DNA of 64,000 bases, taken from Hydractinia symbiolongicarpus (taxonomy: Eukaryota > Cnidaria > Hydrozoa > Anthoathecata > Hydractiniidae). Every line of letters begins with the position of its first letter. Positions within the stretch are counted from its first letter, which is position 1. Positions 1-10,670 of the stretch are shown piece after piece. The position numbers were made by a program, and so were the translations under genes. The stretch covers positions 13,230,501 through 13,294,500 of the forward strand of contig NC_079882.1 of assembly GCF_029227915.1 (NCBI RefSeq), written 5' to 3'. The notes under the pieces are model-generated. The model made no database searches. It saw nothing but the letters and a program-made list of their open reading frames with translations, and was not told where the DNA came from.

Positions 1-734
1 CTGGAGATACATCAGTCATAACTTCTGTATATCCATATGGGTTATAATGTGCAAGTGTATCAGTTGACAAGAGCAGTGACTACATGGTCAAATGCAGCTT
101 GGTGTTTCATTGACCAATTCCATGTGCACTTTTTTCGAAGGAGTTGATGTAGAGGGTCAGTAACTGTGGCACAACAGGTCAACATACTCAAGAATAAACA
201 TCATTCTTTAACATTTGATGATGCTTCTAAATCTATGATTGCTTGAACCTTTCTTTCTGAAAGTTTACCACCTTCGGCTGGTAATTTATGGCGCATGTAA
301 ATAATCTCCTGTTGCAAAAAGTCACATTTTTACCGGTTAATGGTAGGGTGCTTGTCAAGGAGACATTTAAAAACAAACAAGAGCACGCTCTATTTCTCTT
401 TGATATATAGCTCAGCAGCAGATGACATATTAATAATGAGCCTAGTGTATATGAAAATACCACGATGAGTAGCAAAACAAGCAAGTTCTGTGCTTTCTTT
501 ATCCCAACCAATTTGGTGGTAACTTTTGTTGAAATCTAACTTGGTGAACATGGTACAACCAATAAACACATGCAGGGATTCCTTTAGTGTGGGAGATATG
601 GTTCTCTGATAACAGCAGCATTATCTGTACGAATATCAAAACACATCGGTATACTGGGAGTTGGGGAGACCTTTTTAGAGACAATGACAAGTAGGGTGAC
701 CCATATTAGTGGAGATTTAACAGGTCCTATAACA

Positions 735-1440
735 TACTAATAAGAGTAGTTTATCTATAAAAAAATTGCTGTGCGTGGCGTTCTAAATAAAACAAGTAAT
801 AATCACTACACTTTGCGACGTTTTGTTATTATTTTAGCATACTTGAAATTGCAATCTCGTTTAACTAACACATTTGATAAAAGTCTTCCATTTTGTAAGC
901 TTAGGGTTGTTTTTTAAATCTGTTTGTAAAATTGGAGATTTTTTCCGTTATAAGGACAGTCCTTCAAGCACTCTGCGTTCAAAAGCCGTGTATAAATATA
1001 AGTGCAATGGCTGCAATGCTATTTATTACAGTAAGACTATGTAACATTTGAAAATAAGAGTCTGCGAACAATGGGTTTTTCTGCCTTGACAGGAAAAACC
1101 ATCAAAGCTTAAAATCACAGTGCGGTTTTAGAGCATATTATTTTCTGCAAAAAAAACCCCTACTTTGGAGAACTTTTCTATACTCTCCTCCGCTAATACT
1201 AATTTTGATTTGGAATTGAAAGTGAGGTTGTTGATCCGTAGGAACAAGCCAATTCTCAATAGAAATATTGCGTCATTGCCATTATTTCTATTCTCTGATA
1301 ATTAACTTCCCCCTTGGGATAAGTTTTGATTGTACAATACGTTCATACCATGTTATTTATCTGAACATATTGTACTAGGACTTGCTTACTTGAAAATAGC
1401 CGTTGAACGGCCGAAACGTCGTAAAGTGTAGTAGTTTATC
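735..1440. mobile_element. Insertion with Penelope-like/retrozyme-like ends inside the gypsy pol
   Basis: Gypsy coding similarity stops at about 1440 and restarts at about 724, so this block is a later insertion. Near its two ends it has inverted copies of one sequence: aaacaagtaat followed by cactacactttgcgacgttt at 790-825, and the reverse complement at 1412-1462 (aaacgtcgtaaagtgtagta to attacttgttt). Terminal repeats of this kind with GAAACGTC are typical of Penelope-like elements and hammerhead-bearing retrozymes. No coding sequence is seen inside. Exact boundaries and a target-site duplication could not be fixed. Confidence 0.5.
1388..1422 (+). ncRNA. Hammerhead-ribozyme-like motif (degraded)
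   Basis: CTTGAAAATA is followed by a 4-bp stem (GCCG, loop TTGAA, CGGC) and then CGAAACGTC. The GAAAC box and short stem II are as in the minimal type-I hammerheads found in Penelope-like terminal repeats. The upstream core expected as CUGANGA is degraded here, so activity is doubtful. It lies at the right end of the insertion described at 735-1440. Confidence 0.4.
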
Positions 1441-2735
1441 TAGTTCTTCATTACTTGTTTCTGCACCAATATTGGCAAACGGTTAGCTTTTTCAGCCAAT
1501 AGGTGGTTTTGCGGGATCAGTTTGGATGTAAAGACAACATTTTTCAAACATTTAAAACGATTACTGTATTCACTGAGCATTTGAGGTAAACTAGAGCTAT
1601 TCGGTATCTCAAGACAGTTTACAACATCTACCTTAAGTCCAACCCTTAGTAAATTCAAAGCACAAGCAGTATCATAACCCAAAATTGTTGTGTTGGATCT
1701 TGGTACAACATAAATTTTGCAGAGATGTGGTTATTAGATGCAACTGTCACCCACATACAGCCAGTAACAGCAAAGAGGCTTTTGTGTTGAAGGCATTAAC
1801 ATTTTTGTTGTATGTTATCACTTGAGGTCAGTGCTTGAAAGTTTTCAATATATCTTCACCGATTACGTCAACAGTTCCGCCACTGCCAATTACACCTTTA
1901 CATGACCATTGAAGCAGCTTGAATATGGTTGGTTAAATTGGGAAGTATTGGAAAACAAAATCGTCATCAGATGAACAACTGTCAGCTAGAACATTTCTTT
2001 TGTCGCTGGATAGATTTACAAACATTACTGAAGTGACCTGATTTTCCACATGCACAACAAGACTTTACTTTTATAACTTCACAAGCATTACATGACATGG
2101 TTTTTCTCTGTTAGTTTTGAAATAGCAGTTTTAGTAAAATGAGCATGATGGATGCAATCAGAAATTTTATTGAACTCATCTTGATAAGATTCAACCTTAC
2201 TTTTGGTATGTTTGGTATCTTTATATTGCTCAGCTTGTTGATTGGCAGCTTCAATAATTATGGCGATTTCACATAATTTTGTTAGTGCTCTTTTAGCAGT
2301 TGTTCTTGTAGTTTATGAGAATTAAATTTGTTAATTACCTAGTCAACGATTATATCGTCAAGGTCATAATATTAACAGGTTTTGGCAAATGAGCGCAATC
2401 GTGTAACATACCAAGCAATTGATTCATTGGTATCTTCCTGGACGCATGTAAAAAACACATAAAAGTCATAACGTTTATTTTTTTGAGGTAAAAAATAAGG
2501 GTCTAAAACTTTGCGCAGGGTATACACTTGTCTCATCAGGCTGATTTGGTTTAGGTTGAGTGCCTAATAATTCTCCAGATCCTTCCTCCACAATGTTGTA
2601 GTAAAGCTTTTATTTGTGTTTATCAATTATTCCTGCAGCAACTAAAAATCAAAACTTTGTCTCCATTTCTTCCACACAAAACAGAAAAAAAAATCATGCA
2701 AACAGTGCCCATGAATTTGATAGAAAGAAGTCTTA

Positions 2736-3228
2736 AGCTTGGTTCCCACTGTGGTTTAACTTGGGTTTAAATATAAAACTTAAAAGGTTTAAATGTGTTT
2801 TAAAAATAAAAATAAAACCTGAGCATTCCCACTTTTTTAAAAGCAAAAACATGTAGCGTTTCTCTCTTGGCAGCCTTTGTGTGATTTATCAAAAATCACT
2901 GGATATTGGTGAATAAGTACGCAAGATTCTCTTTCTGTACCAAACTTAGTTTTTTTTCTGCCATTTTTTATTCTCTTTTATGTCTTAACGTGAAAATGCG
3001 CAAAATGTGCCCTAAAATTGTTGAAAACTCCTTCGGCATTTGTTGGCGCCTTTGAACTTTAAACCACAATATCAAAATTTTTTGATCTAAGGTTTTATTT
3101 TATCTGTGGTTTAAACAGGTTTTATGCCAAAAATTTTAAAACACGAACACGTTCACATTATGCTTTAACTTTAAAATCTTATTTAAAACATACTTAAAAC
3201 ACACTTAAAACATAGTGGTAACCGAGCT
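2736..3228. mobile_element. MITE with 3-bp TTA duplication (Harbinger-like)
   Basis: Imperfect terminal inverted repeats begin AGCTTGGTTCCCACTGTGG on the left and AGCTCGGTTACCACTATG on the right (reverse complement). They are flanked by a direct TTA at 2733-2735 and 3229-3231. A 3-bp TTA/TAA target is characteristic of PIF/Harbinger elements. The interior (493 bp) is AT-rich with runs of ttaaaac-type sequence and encodes nothing, so this is a non-autonomous copy. Confidence 0.7.
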
Positions 3229-3231
3229 TTA

Positions 3232-5254
3232 ATAACTACTTTTATGAAGAATTGGTTGTAACACTGGCAGAGGAAATTGTTACTCATTCATTGAAAGTAA
3301 GTTCTTCAACTTTTGCATGCTGCTGGTTGGATGATTCCTGTGTTTATGTGACATATATATGCATATTTTGTAACTTTGTAAACCATTCTTTTACCTATAC
3401 GTACACATAAATCTACCTACAGAATCTTGATAATCTCAAAAAGAAAATTGTATAGAAACATAAAATCATTTGCACAGATAGTACAATTTGATAACTTGCT
3501 GTGCACATTTTTGAGTATGTGTAGAATCAATTTGTAACTACATTTCTAACTAACGTTTTGGTTGATACTTTCCGCCCCCCTCAATAACTTTTCATAGGAT
3601 TGTTCAAATTGAATCAAACTTGGCACACTTATAGTACGTCATAAAAGGAGCAAAATGGTGGCAATAAATTTTTGCTTGCGTGAGCACATTTTCTGTGACG
3701 TCATCAGAAGCTTGAAAATTGTTAAAAATGCCACTATCTGCTTAAAATATAATTACTTTTGTTCTAGAGCGAATTTTTACATTCTGTTTGAAGTTTCTGA
3801 AAGCTAAATAAAATTTTTTTAACATATCTTCCGGTTTTTACATGGATTGAATAAAAAATTGCCAAAAATTGCCCGAAAATCCGATTTTTCCAGATTTTCG
3901 GGTAAAATCCGACAAAATAGGGAAATCGGACGGACCGAATAGGGTTAAGTCACAAAATTGAGAACAAAACATGAGAATCAAACATACGAGGATGGGTGTA
4001 TAAATATAAGATAACTTACCAAATGTGATTTCTTAGAAAAAATCGCCACACCTGCAAAACCAATGAATGTAACAGAAGCCTAAAAGCATTTAATAACAAC
4101 ATGAGCCTCAGATTTTGCTAAAAAATAAAAACAGCTTTGCTTCCAAAATTAAGAACAACTCGAGCCTGAATTTTGCTGTAAAGATAAACCAGGATGTAAA
4201 TTATTTTGTATTCTCTCTCAAGGTAATAATAATTATTTGTTTTTGCTTGTGACCCCTACTGCTTATTTCACCTGCGTAAAAATACTCATATTGGTTTGAT
4301 TAGTTAGGAACTCAATTAGGCGTATATTACAATACACCCATTCTTCAATCTATATAAAAACACTTTAATTTCAAGGAAATTTGAAAAGATAAAAATATAT
4401 AAAAAAGTACCAGTAAAATCCAACCTGAGGCTGGCTGTGTTGGTTTTCTTAGCCTTTTACAGGCTTATGCATTATTTTGCAATAGTAAGAACATAACTCC
4501 AAAACTCAGCCGCAAGTTCTATTGATCGAGTTGCACGCAATAAAGGGAACTCAAAGTTTGAATGCACATCCCTTAACAGGTCTAAAATTACTGATGCCAA
4601 AAAATGTCAAAATTTGCTATTACTTAAATATGACATATAATAATTTATGCAGCATAATTCAATCTAAAATTCTTTAAATGTGAATATCTTGAGAACGAAC
4701 AGAGCTTTTTAAAAAATTTGTGAACCAACTTTTTAAGCTATATAAAAATAAGTTTAACATCATTTTACAACTTGGGTTCCCTTTACGATACCTTTTTATA
4801 GTATTTTAAAAATTATAAGGTGTGTAGTCTGCTTGTGTAGCATCCACACTGAGACTAGCCACCCTTACCAATCCCTGGTATATTTTTACTGACATGTGCC
4901 TATTATATAGTGTTGTATTTCAAATTACTGGGGTTAAAAATATAGCAGATTGCGTGAACTAATTGAATTTTTGGTTCAGTGCTAAATATTTGATGGCATC
5001 AGGAGAAATATGATGATTTCAGCAAGATGTCTGTCTCTATAATATGTCTCTGTTATATGTCTGTTCAAAATGGCTGCTAATTCACTAATTTGTGCCAAGG
5101 ATGCACAACATCAATCTGAAATATCTATGATGGGACAAAAATTTAAAGCCTGAATTATGATGATGGGTGAAGTTTAATATATACACAACAGAGTCTACAT
5201 AAAGTCCTTGGCTAGATGTTCCCAAGGATTTCCCAACCTTTAAAAGTAGATTAT
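3232..5254. other. Intergenic, no gene recognised
   Basis: About 2 kb of AT-rich sequence without a supportable ORF or RNA gene on either strand. The stretch at about 3560-3950 has a higher-complexity, repeat-like character (for example tgacgtcatcag at about 3697). It reads like an old dispersed repeat, but I find no paired ends for it here. Confidence 0.5.
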
Positions 5255-5259
5255 CAAAG

Positions 5260-5587
5260 CAGGCCTATCAATAAGGGGAGAGCAATGCTAAGAAATAAAA
5301 AACTAAGCTAAGCCATTAATTGCTCCCCAAATTCTAAAAATGCTTTTCTGGCTGAGCAATATCAATTCATCTCACATGGAAATCAATGTTTTTTCTCTTA
5401 TTATTTACAGTAAAAAAGAACAAAAATAGATAAAAACAATAAAATAAAATAGATAAAAAAGACTGTGTTATAAAATATGCGTTTATAAACTTATTCTATT
5501 TATTCAGATTGATTGCCCAGATTAAATTATTGTAACCTTGAGGGAGCGATTTATTGCTCGGGTGTTATTTTCTTATTGATAGGCCTG
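5260..5587. mobile_element. MITE with 5-bp CAAAG duplication
   Basis: A 16-bp perfect terminal inverted repeat, CAGGCCTATCAATAAG on the left and its reverse complement CTTATTGATAGGCCTG on the right, is flanked by direct CAAAG at 5255-5259 and 5588-5592. The CAGG start is hAT-like, but hAT elements usually make 8-bp duplications. The 328-bp interior is AT-rich and non-coding. Confidence 0.7.
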
Positions 5588-5922
5588 CAAAGGTATCAAA
5601 GGTAAGGTTTCAAGGACAATACAGAAACCTTACTTTGATCGTTTTTCCCAGATTTTTCTCGTATTGCCCACCCAGATTTTTTTAACTTAAATGGGTCAGT
5701 CGGTGGTCTTAAACATAATTTTGATGGTGTCTTGATGTTCACCATCACCATGTCGCTGACACTAGTCTTTTCAATGTATATCTAAAAGGCATTACCCAAT
5801 GGAATATTCATGGAATATACGTTTAATATTTTCATATATACTGGTTTGAAAAAAATGTAGTAGACATTACGTAAAGGACATACAACGGACATTACATGAT
5901 GTTAAAAACTTCCTTTTCTTAA

Positions 5923-6705
5923 GGTGACAGTAACCCTTTTCTAGCTGTCCAAATAGCTGAATTATTTACTCAGTGTTTTATTAATATGATTTTTTTTACT
6001 ACTTTCTAAAAATATAGACCTTAATACATAATAAAATGATTTTAACTTAACACCAAAATTGCTGAGTCAGCAGAATTTTTTTTTAAAAATGTATTATCAT
6101 AAACAAGAACAAAATCGGCTTCCACGAGCTCCAACTTTTTACAATCTTGTTATTTTTCATCCGCTTCTGTTTTTAAATGAACCTTGGGTTAACCCTGTTA
6201 AAACGGTGTGCGGATTTTTTTTGTTCATTATTTTTTTAACAATAGCCTTTTGTTTTTTTAAAAGATTCTTTGTTAGCATCCCCTGCTGCATCGAACGCTG
6301 TTAAAAGAAAAACATTCCGAATAAAAAGATTTCCGCACACCATATCATGGCTGCATGGTTCACCAAGCATGTCTGAAAATTTTAAAGTAAAACGAAAATG
6401 CAATCAAAAGTTAAAGATCGTGCAGTGTAACATAATGAGGATCGTCTTAAATTTCTACATAATGCGCCATGTTTGTTGTTATTAATGTTTACTTAAACTT
6501 TATTCGGCAGAACTAATTAATTATTCATGATTTTTATTTTAAAGAGGAATTGTCGAGGCTGAGTATTTTTGGTGAAAGATAATAATATATTAGCCATAAA
6601 ATCGTGACAAGTGTGTTAACAGAAAAATATGGTTATATAGTCTTAAAATAACCTTTCGTAACTATGTAAAAAAAAATTCCGATTTTTAAAAGGGTTACTG
6701 CCACC
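5923..6705. mobile_element. MITE flanked by TTAA
   Basis: Left end GGTGACAGTAACCCTTTT and right end AAAAGGGTTACTGCCACC form an 18-bp inverted repeat with one mismatch. TTAA lies directly outside both (5919-5922 and 6706-6709). TTAA targets suggest piggyBac-type integration. A TA target with TIR AGGTG (Tc1/mariner-like) fits equally well. Two short open frames inside (6059-6304, 6270-6485) have no recognisable domain and are probably chance. Confidence 0.65.
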
Positions 6706-6819
6706 TTAAAATATTCCATTTTTACTATTTATATTTTGTATTATATATATTTATAAGTAAATTCTACTATATATTAATAAAAAGTCACATCCTTTCAATA
6801 AAGTCAAAATGAAAATTAA

Positions 6820-7140
6820 ATTTTAGATTTTCTAACCAACTTATTCCCTGAGGGAAATAAGAAATGAAAGTTACAGGTATCATGAATACCCATGGGACAG
6901 GGAAAAAATTATTCCCATCAGTTAAATCCTAAATGGGAATTTAATTTTAGAATTTCTCACAAGTTATTCCCAAATGGGGATGCCCATGTGACAAACATAA
7001 CTATTCCTATCATTTGAATCCCAATGGGAATTTAATTTTAGATTTTCTCATCAACTTATTCCCAGATGGGAATTACAAGGAATAAAAGTTGCAGGTATTT
7101 TGATAAAAATAGAGTTAGCAGATACCCATAGGATAAGGAA
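6820..7140. repeat. About 120-bp tandem repeat, roughly 2.5 units
   Basis: Diverged copies of a unit containing ttaattttagattttctcatcaacttattcccagatggg recur at about 6820, 6935 and 7030. Each also has a 'tacccatgggacaggg' type segment. The array abuts the start of the broken transposon gene at 7192 and may be its 5' flank. Confidence 0.6.
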
Positions 7141-7244
7141 AACTATAAACCAGGCAAGAAGTGAGCAAGCAAGTTCAGTTGGTTTGGTACAATGGAGAAC
7201 AGAAGCACAAAGAAATGTGAACCAACATCTTTAAGGGATCGTCT

Positions 7245-7680
7245 CAAAATGTTCGTACGTTTTTTTCGTATAATTATACGAACGCTACGAAGTACTTCGT
7301 TTCGTGAAACGAATGTCATACGAAGTGCTTCGTTTAAAATAAAAAATATAAACGAAGTTTATACGAACTTTTTTAATACATGATACGAACTTAAACGAAG
7401 TTTTTTTATCATACAAAATAAAATGATACGAACTTTGAACGAAGTAAATTGCTATACGATCTTGAAACGAACTTCAAAAGTACCGGCGTAATAGCGCGTA
7501 ATTATTTCAATACAAAATCAGAAACAAAAGAATTAAACGAAGTTTTTTTGACATAGGAAAAGAAATGATACGAACTTTAAACGAAGTAAATTGCTATACG
7601 AACTTAAAACGAACTTCAAAAGTACCGGCGTAATTGCGCATAATTATTTCAATACGAAACCAGAAATAAAAGAAGTAAAA
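7245..7680. repeat. Left subterminal TACGAA/CGAAGT repeat array
   Basis: Dense repetition of acgaa, cgaagt and their complements, plus a direct duplication of about 130 bp. Copies at about 7424-7545 and 7568-7670 share atgatacgaacttt, aacgaagtaaattgctatacg, aacgaacttcaaaagtaccg and gcgtaat. Mirrored by a similar array at the right end. Subterminal motif arrays like this are usual transposase-binding regions. Confidence 0.75.
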
Positions 7681-7805
7681 TATACGATTTATTTTAATAG
7701 TTTCAACCAAACTTAAATTTAATATCAAGCATTTGTATTTCCTTTTTAAAATATCGAATTTAATTAAATTAAACAGTTTTTTTTAAAACTAGCTACTTTC
7801 ATAGC

Positions 7806-8387
7806 ATGTCTAAAAATTACGACAGTGATATCGATTGGATATATGACACAGCCAGTTCCGACGACGAGACTGATTTGTTGCAAAGTATATATTTTTTTAT
7901 TTTTTTCTCCCCTTTTTTTAAACTCTTAAATTTATTAATGTAGTTAAAATTCAATTTACTTATTTTTTTAGATAAAAATAAAAGACGAGGAAGACCAAGC
8001 ATACACGAGAAATATCCGGAAATAATTACTTGTGTCAAGACGTTGATAGAACAGGGTTCTGCTGAAGCTCACTTACGTCGGAGAGACAGTGTTATGTACA
8101 CAAATGGGCTTTCTTTGAATGATATCGTTATGCACGTCAAAAAAACCTTGGGTATAACTGTTAGTCGCCACACCATTCACAGATTAATGCTTCCACCCCG
8201 AAAAAAAAACACAGCGAGTAAAAACTACAAATGTCTGATAGACGCACGTGTTCCTCCAAAAAGAAATACAAAAGAAAAAAAAACACACGACGACTTTCAT
8301 TTCACTTGCGGTCAAGTTCGCATAGTTAAATTTAATATCGAAGAAAAACTTTCCAAATCGAAAACATCCAAAAGATCTCCAATATGA
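7806..8387 (+). CDS. Helix-turn-helix transposon protein, two exons, truncated
   Basis: Exons 7806-7884 and 7972-8387 (87-bp GT-AG intron, phase 1) encode about 164 residues starting MSKNYDSDIDWIYDTASSDD. The acidic start is followed by a basic RRGRPSIHEKYPEI stretch. Then comes a helix-turn-helix-like region with GLSLNDIVMHVKKTLG and VSRHTIHRLMLPPRKK, and a segment YKCLIDARVPPKRN. The RGRPxxHEKYP...STIxRLFxPP...ARVxxKxN layout matches the N-terminal DNA-binding part of uncharacterised DDE-type transposon proteins I know from cnidarians. Those continue into a catalytic region that is missing here: the frame ends at RSPI. A downstream frame (8404 on) carries the BEN gene, so this may be a fusion relic. 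The ATG was chosen because the spliced frame is open throughout. Confidence 0.6.
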
Positions 8388-8403
8388 AGATGTCATTTAC
8401 GAC

Positions 8404-9621
8404 ATGAAAAGAAATCAGAAATTTATTGTTGACACAAACGATCAATACGAGGCTAAAGTATGTCGACAAATACTTATGCTGATAATTACTACTATTTTTT
8501 TAATGCTAAATTCTAACATTTTTTTATATTATTATTAGATTACTACAACCACTGGAGAAGCAGTTCTTTACGAAAACCTCAAAGAATACGATGGTGAAAT
8601 CGTTGCAGTAGCGGAAGAACCTGATGCAAACATGCTACAACTAGATTTTTCAGATGACACAACCGTTGAAGTATCAACAGAAGAAAAGTCGTGTTTACCG
8701 GCTTTAAAGTCTTTAGACATTTTGTTTGAACCTGCCTTAAAAAGGTCATCTTCACTTTCACCAAAGGACCTTCCAACCCTTCAAGAAGAAACATTTCAGC
8801 CTGAAATCCATGAAACAACAGAATGTTTAGAAGAAGGAGAGAGTATATCTTCACTGCTGAAGAAATTATTTCGAGAAATAAAAGAAATTAAGGTCGACAT
8901 ACGGGAAATTCGAGAAAGAATTGACATAAACGAGGCTACCACTAATCAAATAAATGATAAAGTAGAACTTGTGGAAACAACTACAAAACACATTGAGACG
9001 CATTTAAAAAGAAGAAAGGAGAAAAGTAAACTTTCATCTGAAACATTTTTTGTTCGTCCAGACAGTACCAGAGCATTTCAAGTCACCCCCACTGTTAACG
9101 CCACTAACATTACTTCCGAAGAATTTAACATGACACCTGAAGTCACAAGTATCCTGGCCGATATCACTAATGTGACGCCTGAACACGTTAATGTCGCGCC
9201 CGAAGAAATGCAACCTCCGCAAATTTCCTACATGCATTTACTGGAAAATCCCATGACTACTGACCCAACCACATTTCAGCTTTTTACTGAAATGAATGAT
9301 CCAGTTAACTCGACGCCACTTCCAAAAAAAAGAAAAATAAATTCTTGTGCTTGTTATATAAAACAGCAACTGCAAGCGTTGTATACCGAGGAAGAGCTAG
9401 CGGTAGGAAGAATACAAGGTGGTGTTCGAAATTACCAAACAGGAGCGTTAAACACTTCTTCCCTCTCTCCGAATCGTATGAGTGTTATAGTGCGTCAAGC
9501 AAAAAAACGGTACAGCGATGAATTTATGGAAATGAAAAATTTAAATGAAGATGTGAACTCAAAATGCAGACAAGTAAAACGAAAATTAATCGCCAAACAA
9601 AAAGCCAGAGACAATGTTTAA
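8404..9621 (+). CDS. BEN-domain protein with coiled coil, two exons
   Basis: Exons 8404-8457 and 8539-9621, joined by an 81-bp GT-AG intron in phase 0, give 378 residues. An in-frame stretch upstream (HPKDLQYEDVIYD) suggests the true start may be in an earlier exon. The order is an N-terminal acidic region, a predicted coiled coil at about residues 120-180 (FREIKEIKVDIREIRERI), a TPE-rich linker (200-240), a PKKRK nuclear-localisation-like motif near 280, and a C-terminal BEN-like domain at about 290-365. The BEN call rests on LYTEEELAVGRIQGG, GALNTSSLSPNRM and DVNSKCRQVKRK. BEN domains bind DNA or chromatin. The frame is intact and uninterrupted, unlike its surroundings. It could help mobilise the element or be captured cargo. 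Confidence 0.65.
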
Positions 9622-10259
9622 TGTTTTTAAAAGTATTTTATCGTTGCGTTTTTAGAAAAATTTGTATATATTTTAACCACTGTTTGTATATATTTTAGCA
9701 TATTTTAGCACAGTTTGTATATATATTTTTATTGCAAAAAAAGCAAAAAAACAATAAAAAAAATAGCAACTGAAATTATTTTTACCTATTCACCAATAAA
9801 ATTGTGCCGTGACAAGATAAACAAACATAAAAAAACATGCATGCAACCTGAAAGCATATAATCAGCCTTATTATTTGCAACGCGTAACGAAGCCAAAGTT
9901 GTTATTATTAAAAGGATAAAAAGTTTACACTTCATACAAAATTTAAAATCTATATTTAAAGTTGGAGCCTGGTTTATTCTTATGATATTCTTAACTTTTG
10001 ACCCGTTTTGCATCCTCGATATTCCTACAGAAAATTCTTGTAGAAAAACGTGAAATAATACGCAATGATAGGGCGAGCAATATTATTTAAACTTATTTTA
10101 TCTAATTCAAGTGGAAGCAATATTTTAAAACATATTATTTAATTCTAACTAAATAAAGTTTTTTTTTTTTTCGAAATAAGATGCAGTAAAGATAGCGCAA
10201 TAAACTTAGTAAACAAAACAAAGTTTTTTTTGAAAGTTTTTTTTATGATATAAGACGCG

Positions 10260-10670
10260 TAATAACGTGAATAATATTTGTTAAACGAATTTCGTTAATG
10301 AAACGAATTTTGTCATTGTTAAAAAATATTTAAATAATAAAGACCTTAGATAATAAGTCCAATTAAAATAAACGAAGTTCGTATAACGAAACGAACTTTA
10401 TAATTGTTGAAAAAAATTAAATATAAAGACTATAGATAATAGTCCAATTACAATAAACGAACTTCCTATAAGCAAATTTTTATACGAACTTCTTTAAAAA
10501 TGATACGAACTACATACGAACTTTATTTTAAATGATACGAACTTTATACGAACTTTTAATTTTGATGATACGAAAAAGTTCGTATTAAAAATAAAATGAT
10601 ACGAAAGATTTAATAAATCGATACGAAGTTTTTTATACGAATTATACGAACTACGTACGAACATTTTGAG
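10260..10670. repeat. Right subterminal TACGAA repeat array
   Basis: Mirror counterpart of the array at 7245-7680. It has many copies of atgatacgaact, aacgaagttcgtat and tacgaactt, and a local duplication (taataagtccaattaaaata at about 10349 and a second at about 10437). Confidence 0.75.

Larger units (their letters stand above)
1..2690 (-). pseudogene. Decayed Ty3/gypsy gag-pol, 3' part running off the window
   Basis: Read on the minus strand from about 2690 to 1, this is a Ty3/gypsy gag-pol remnant. Gag-like sequence at about 2600-2160 (LRKVLDPYFLPQKN and AWYVTRLRSFAK) leads to a CX2CX4HX4C zinc knuckle (CCACGKSGHFSNVC) at about 2070-2030. The end of an aspartic protease follows at 1682 (GYDTACALNLLRVGL), then the protease-RT linker. 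Reverse transcriptase resumes at about 724 with SPLIWVTLLVIVSKK and then FTKLDFNKSYHQIGWDK near 550-490. Several frameshifts and stops break the frame, and a 0.7-kb insertion (735-1440) separates linker from RT. Domain order is that of a Mag/gypsy-type element. The RT palm end, RNase H and integrase would lie left of position 1. It is not functional. Confidence 0.85.
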
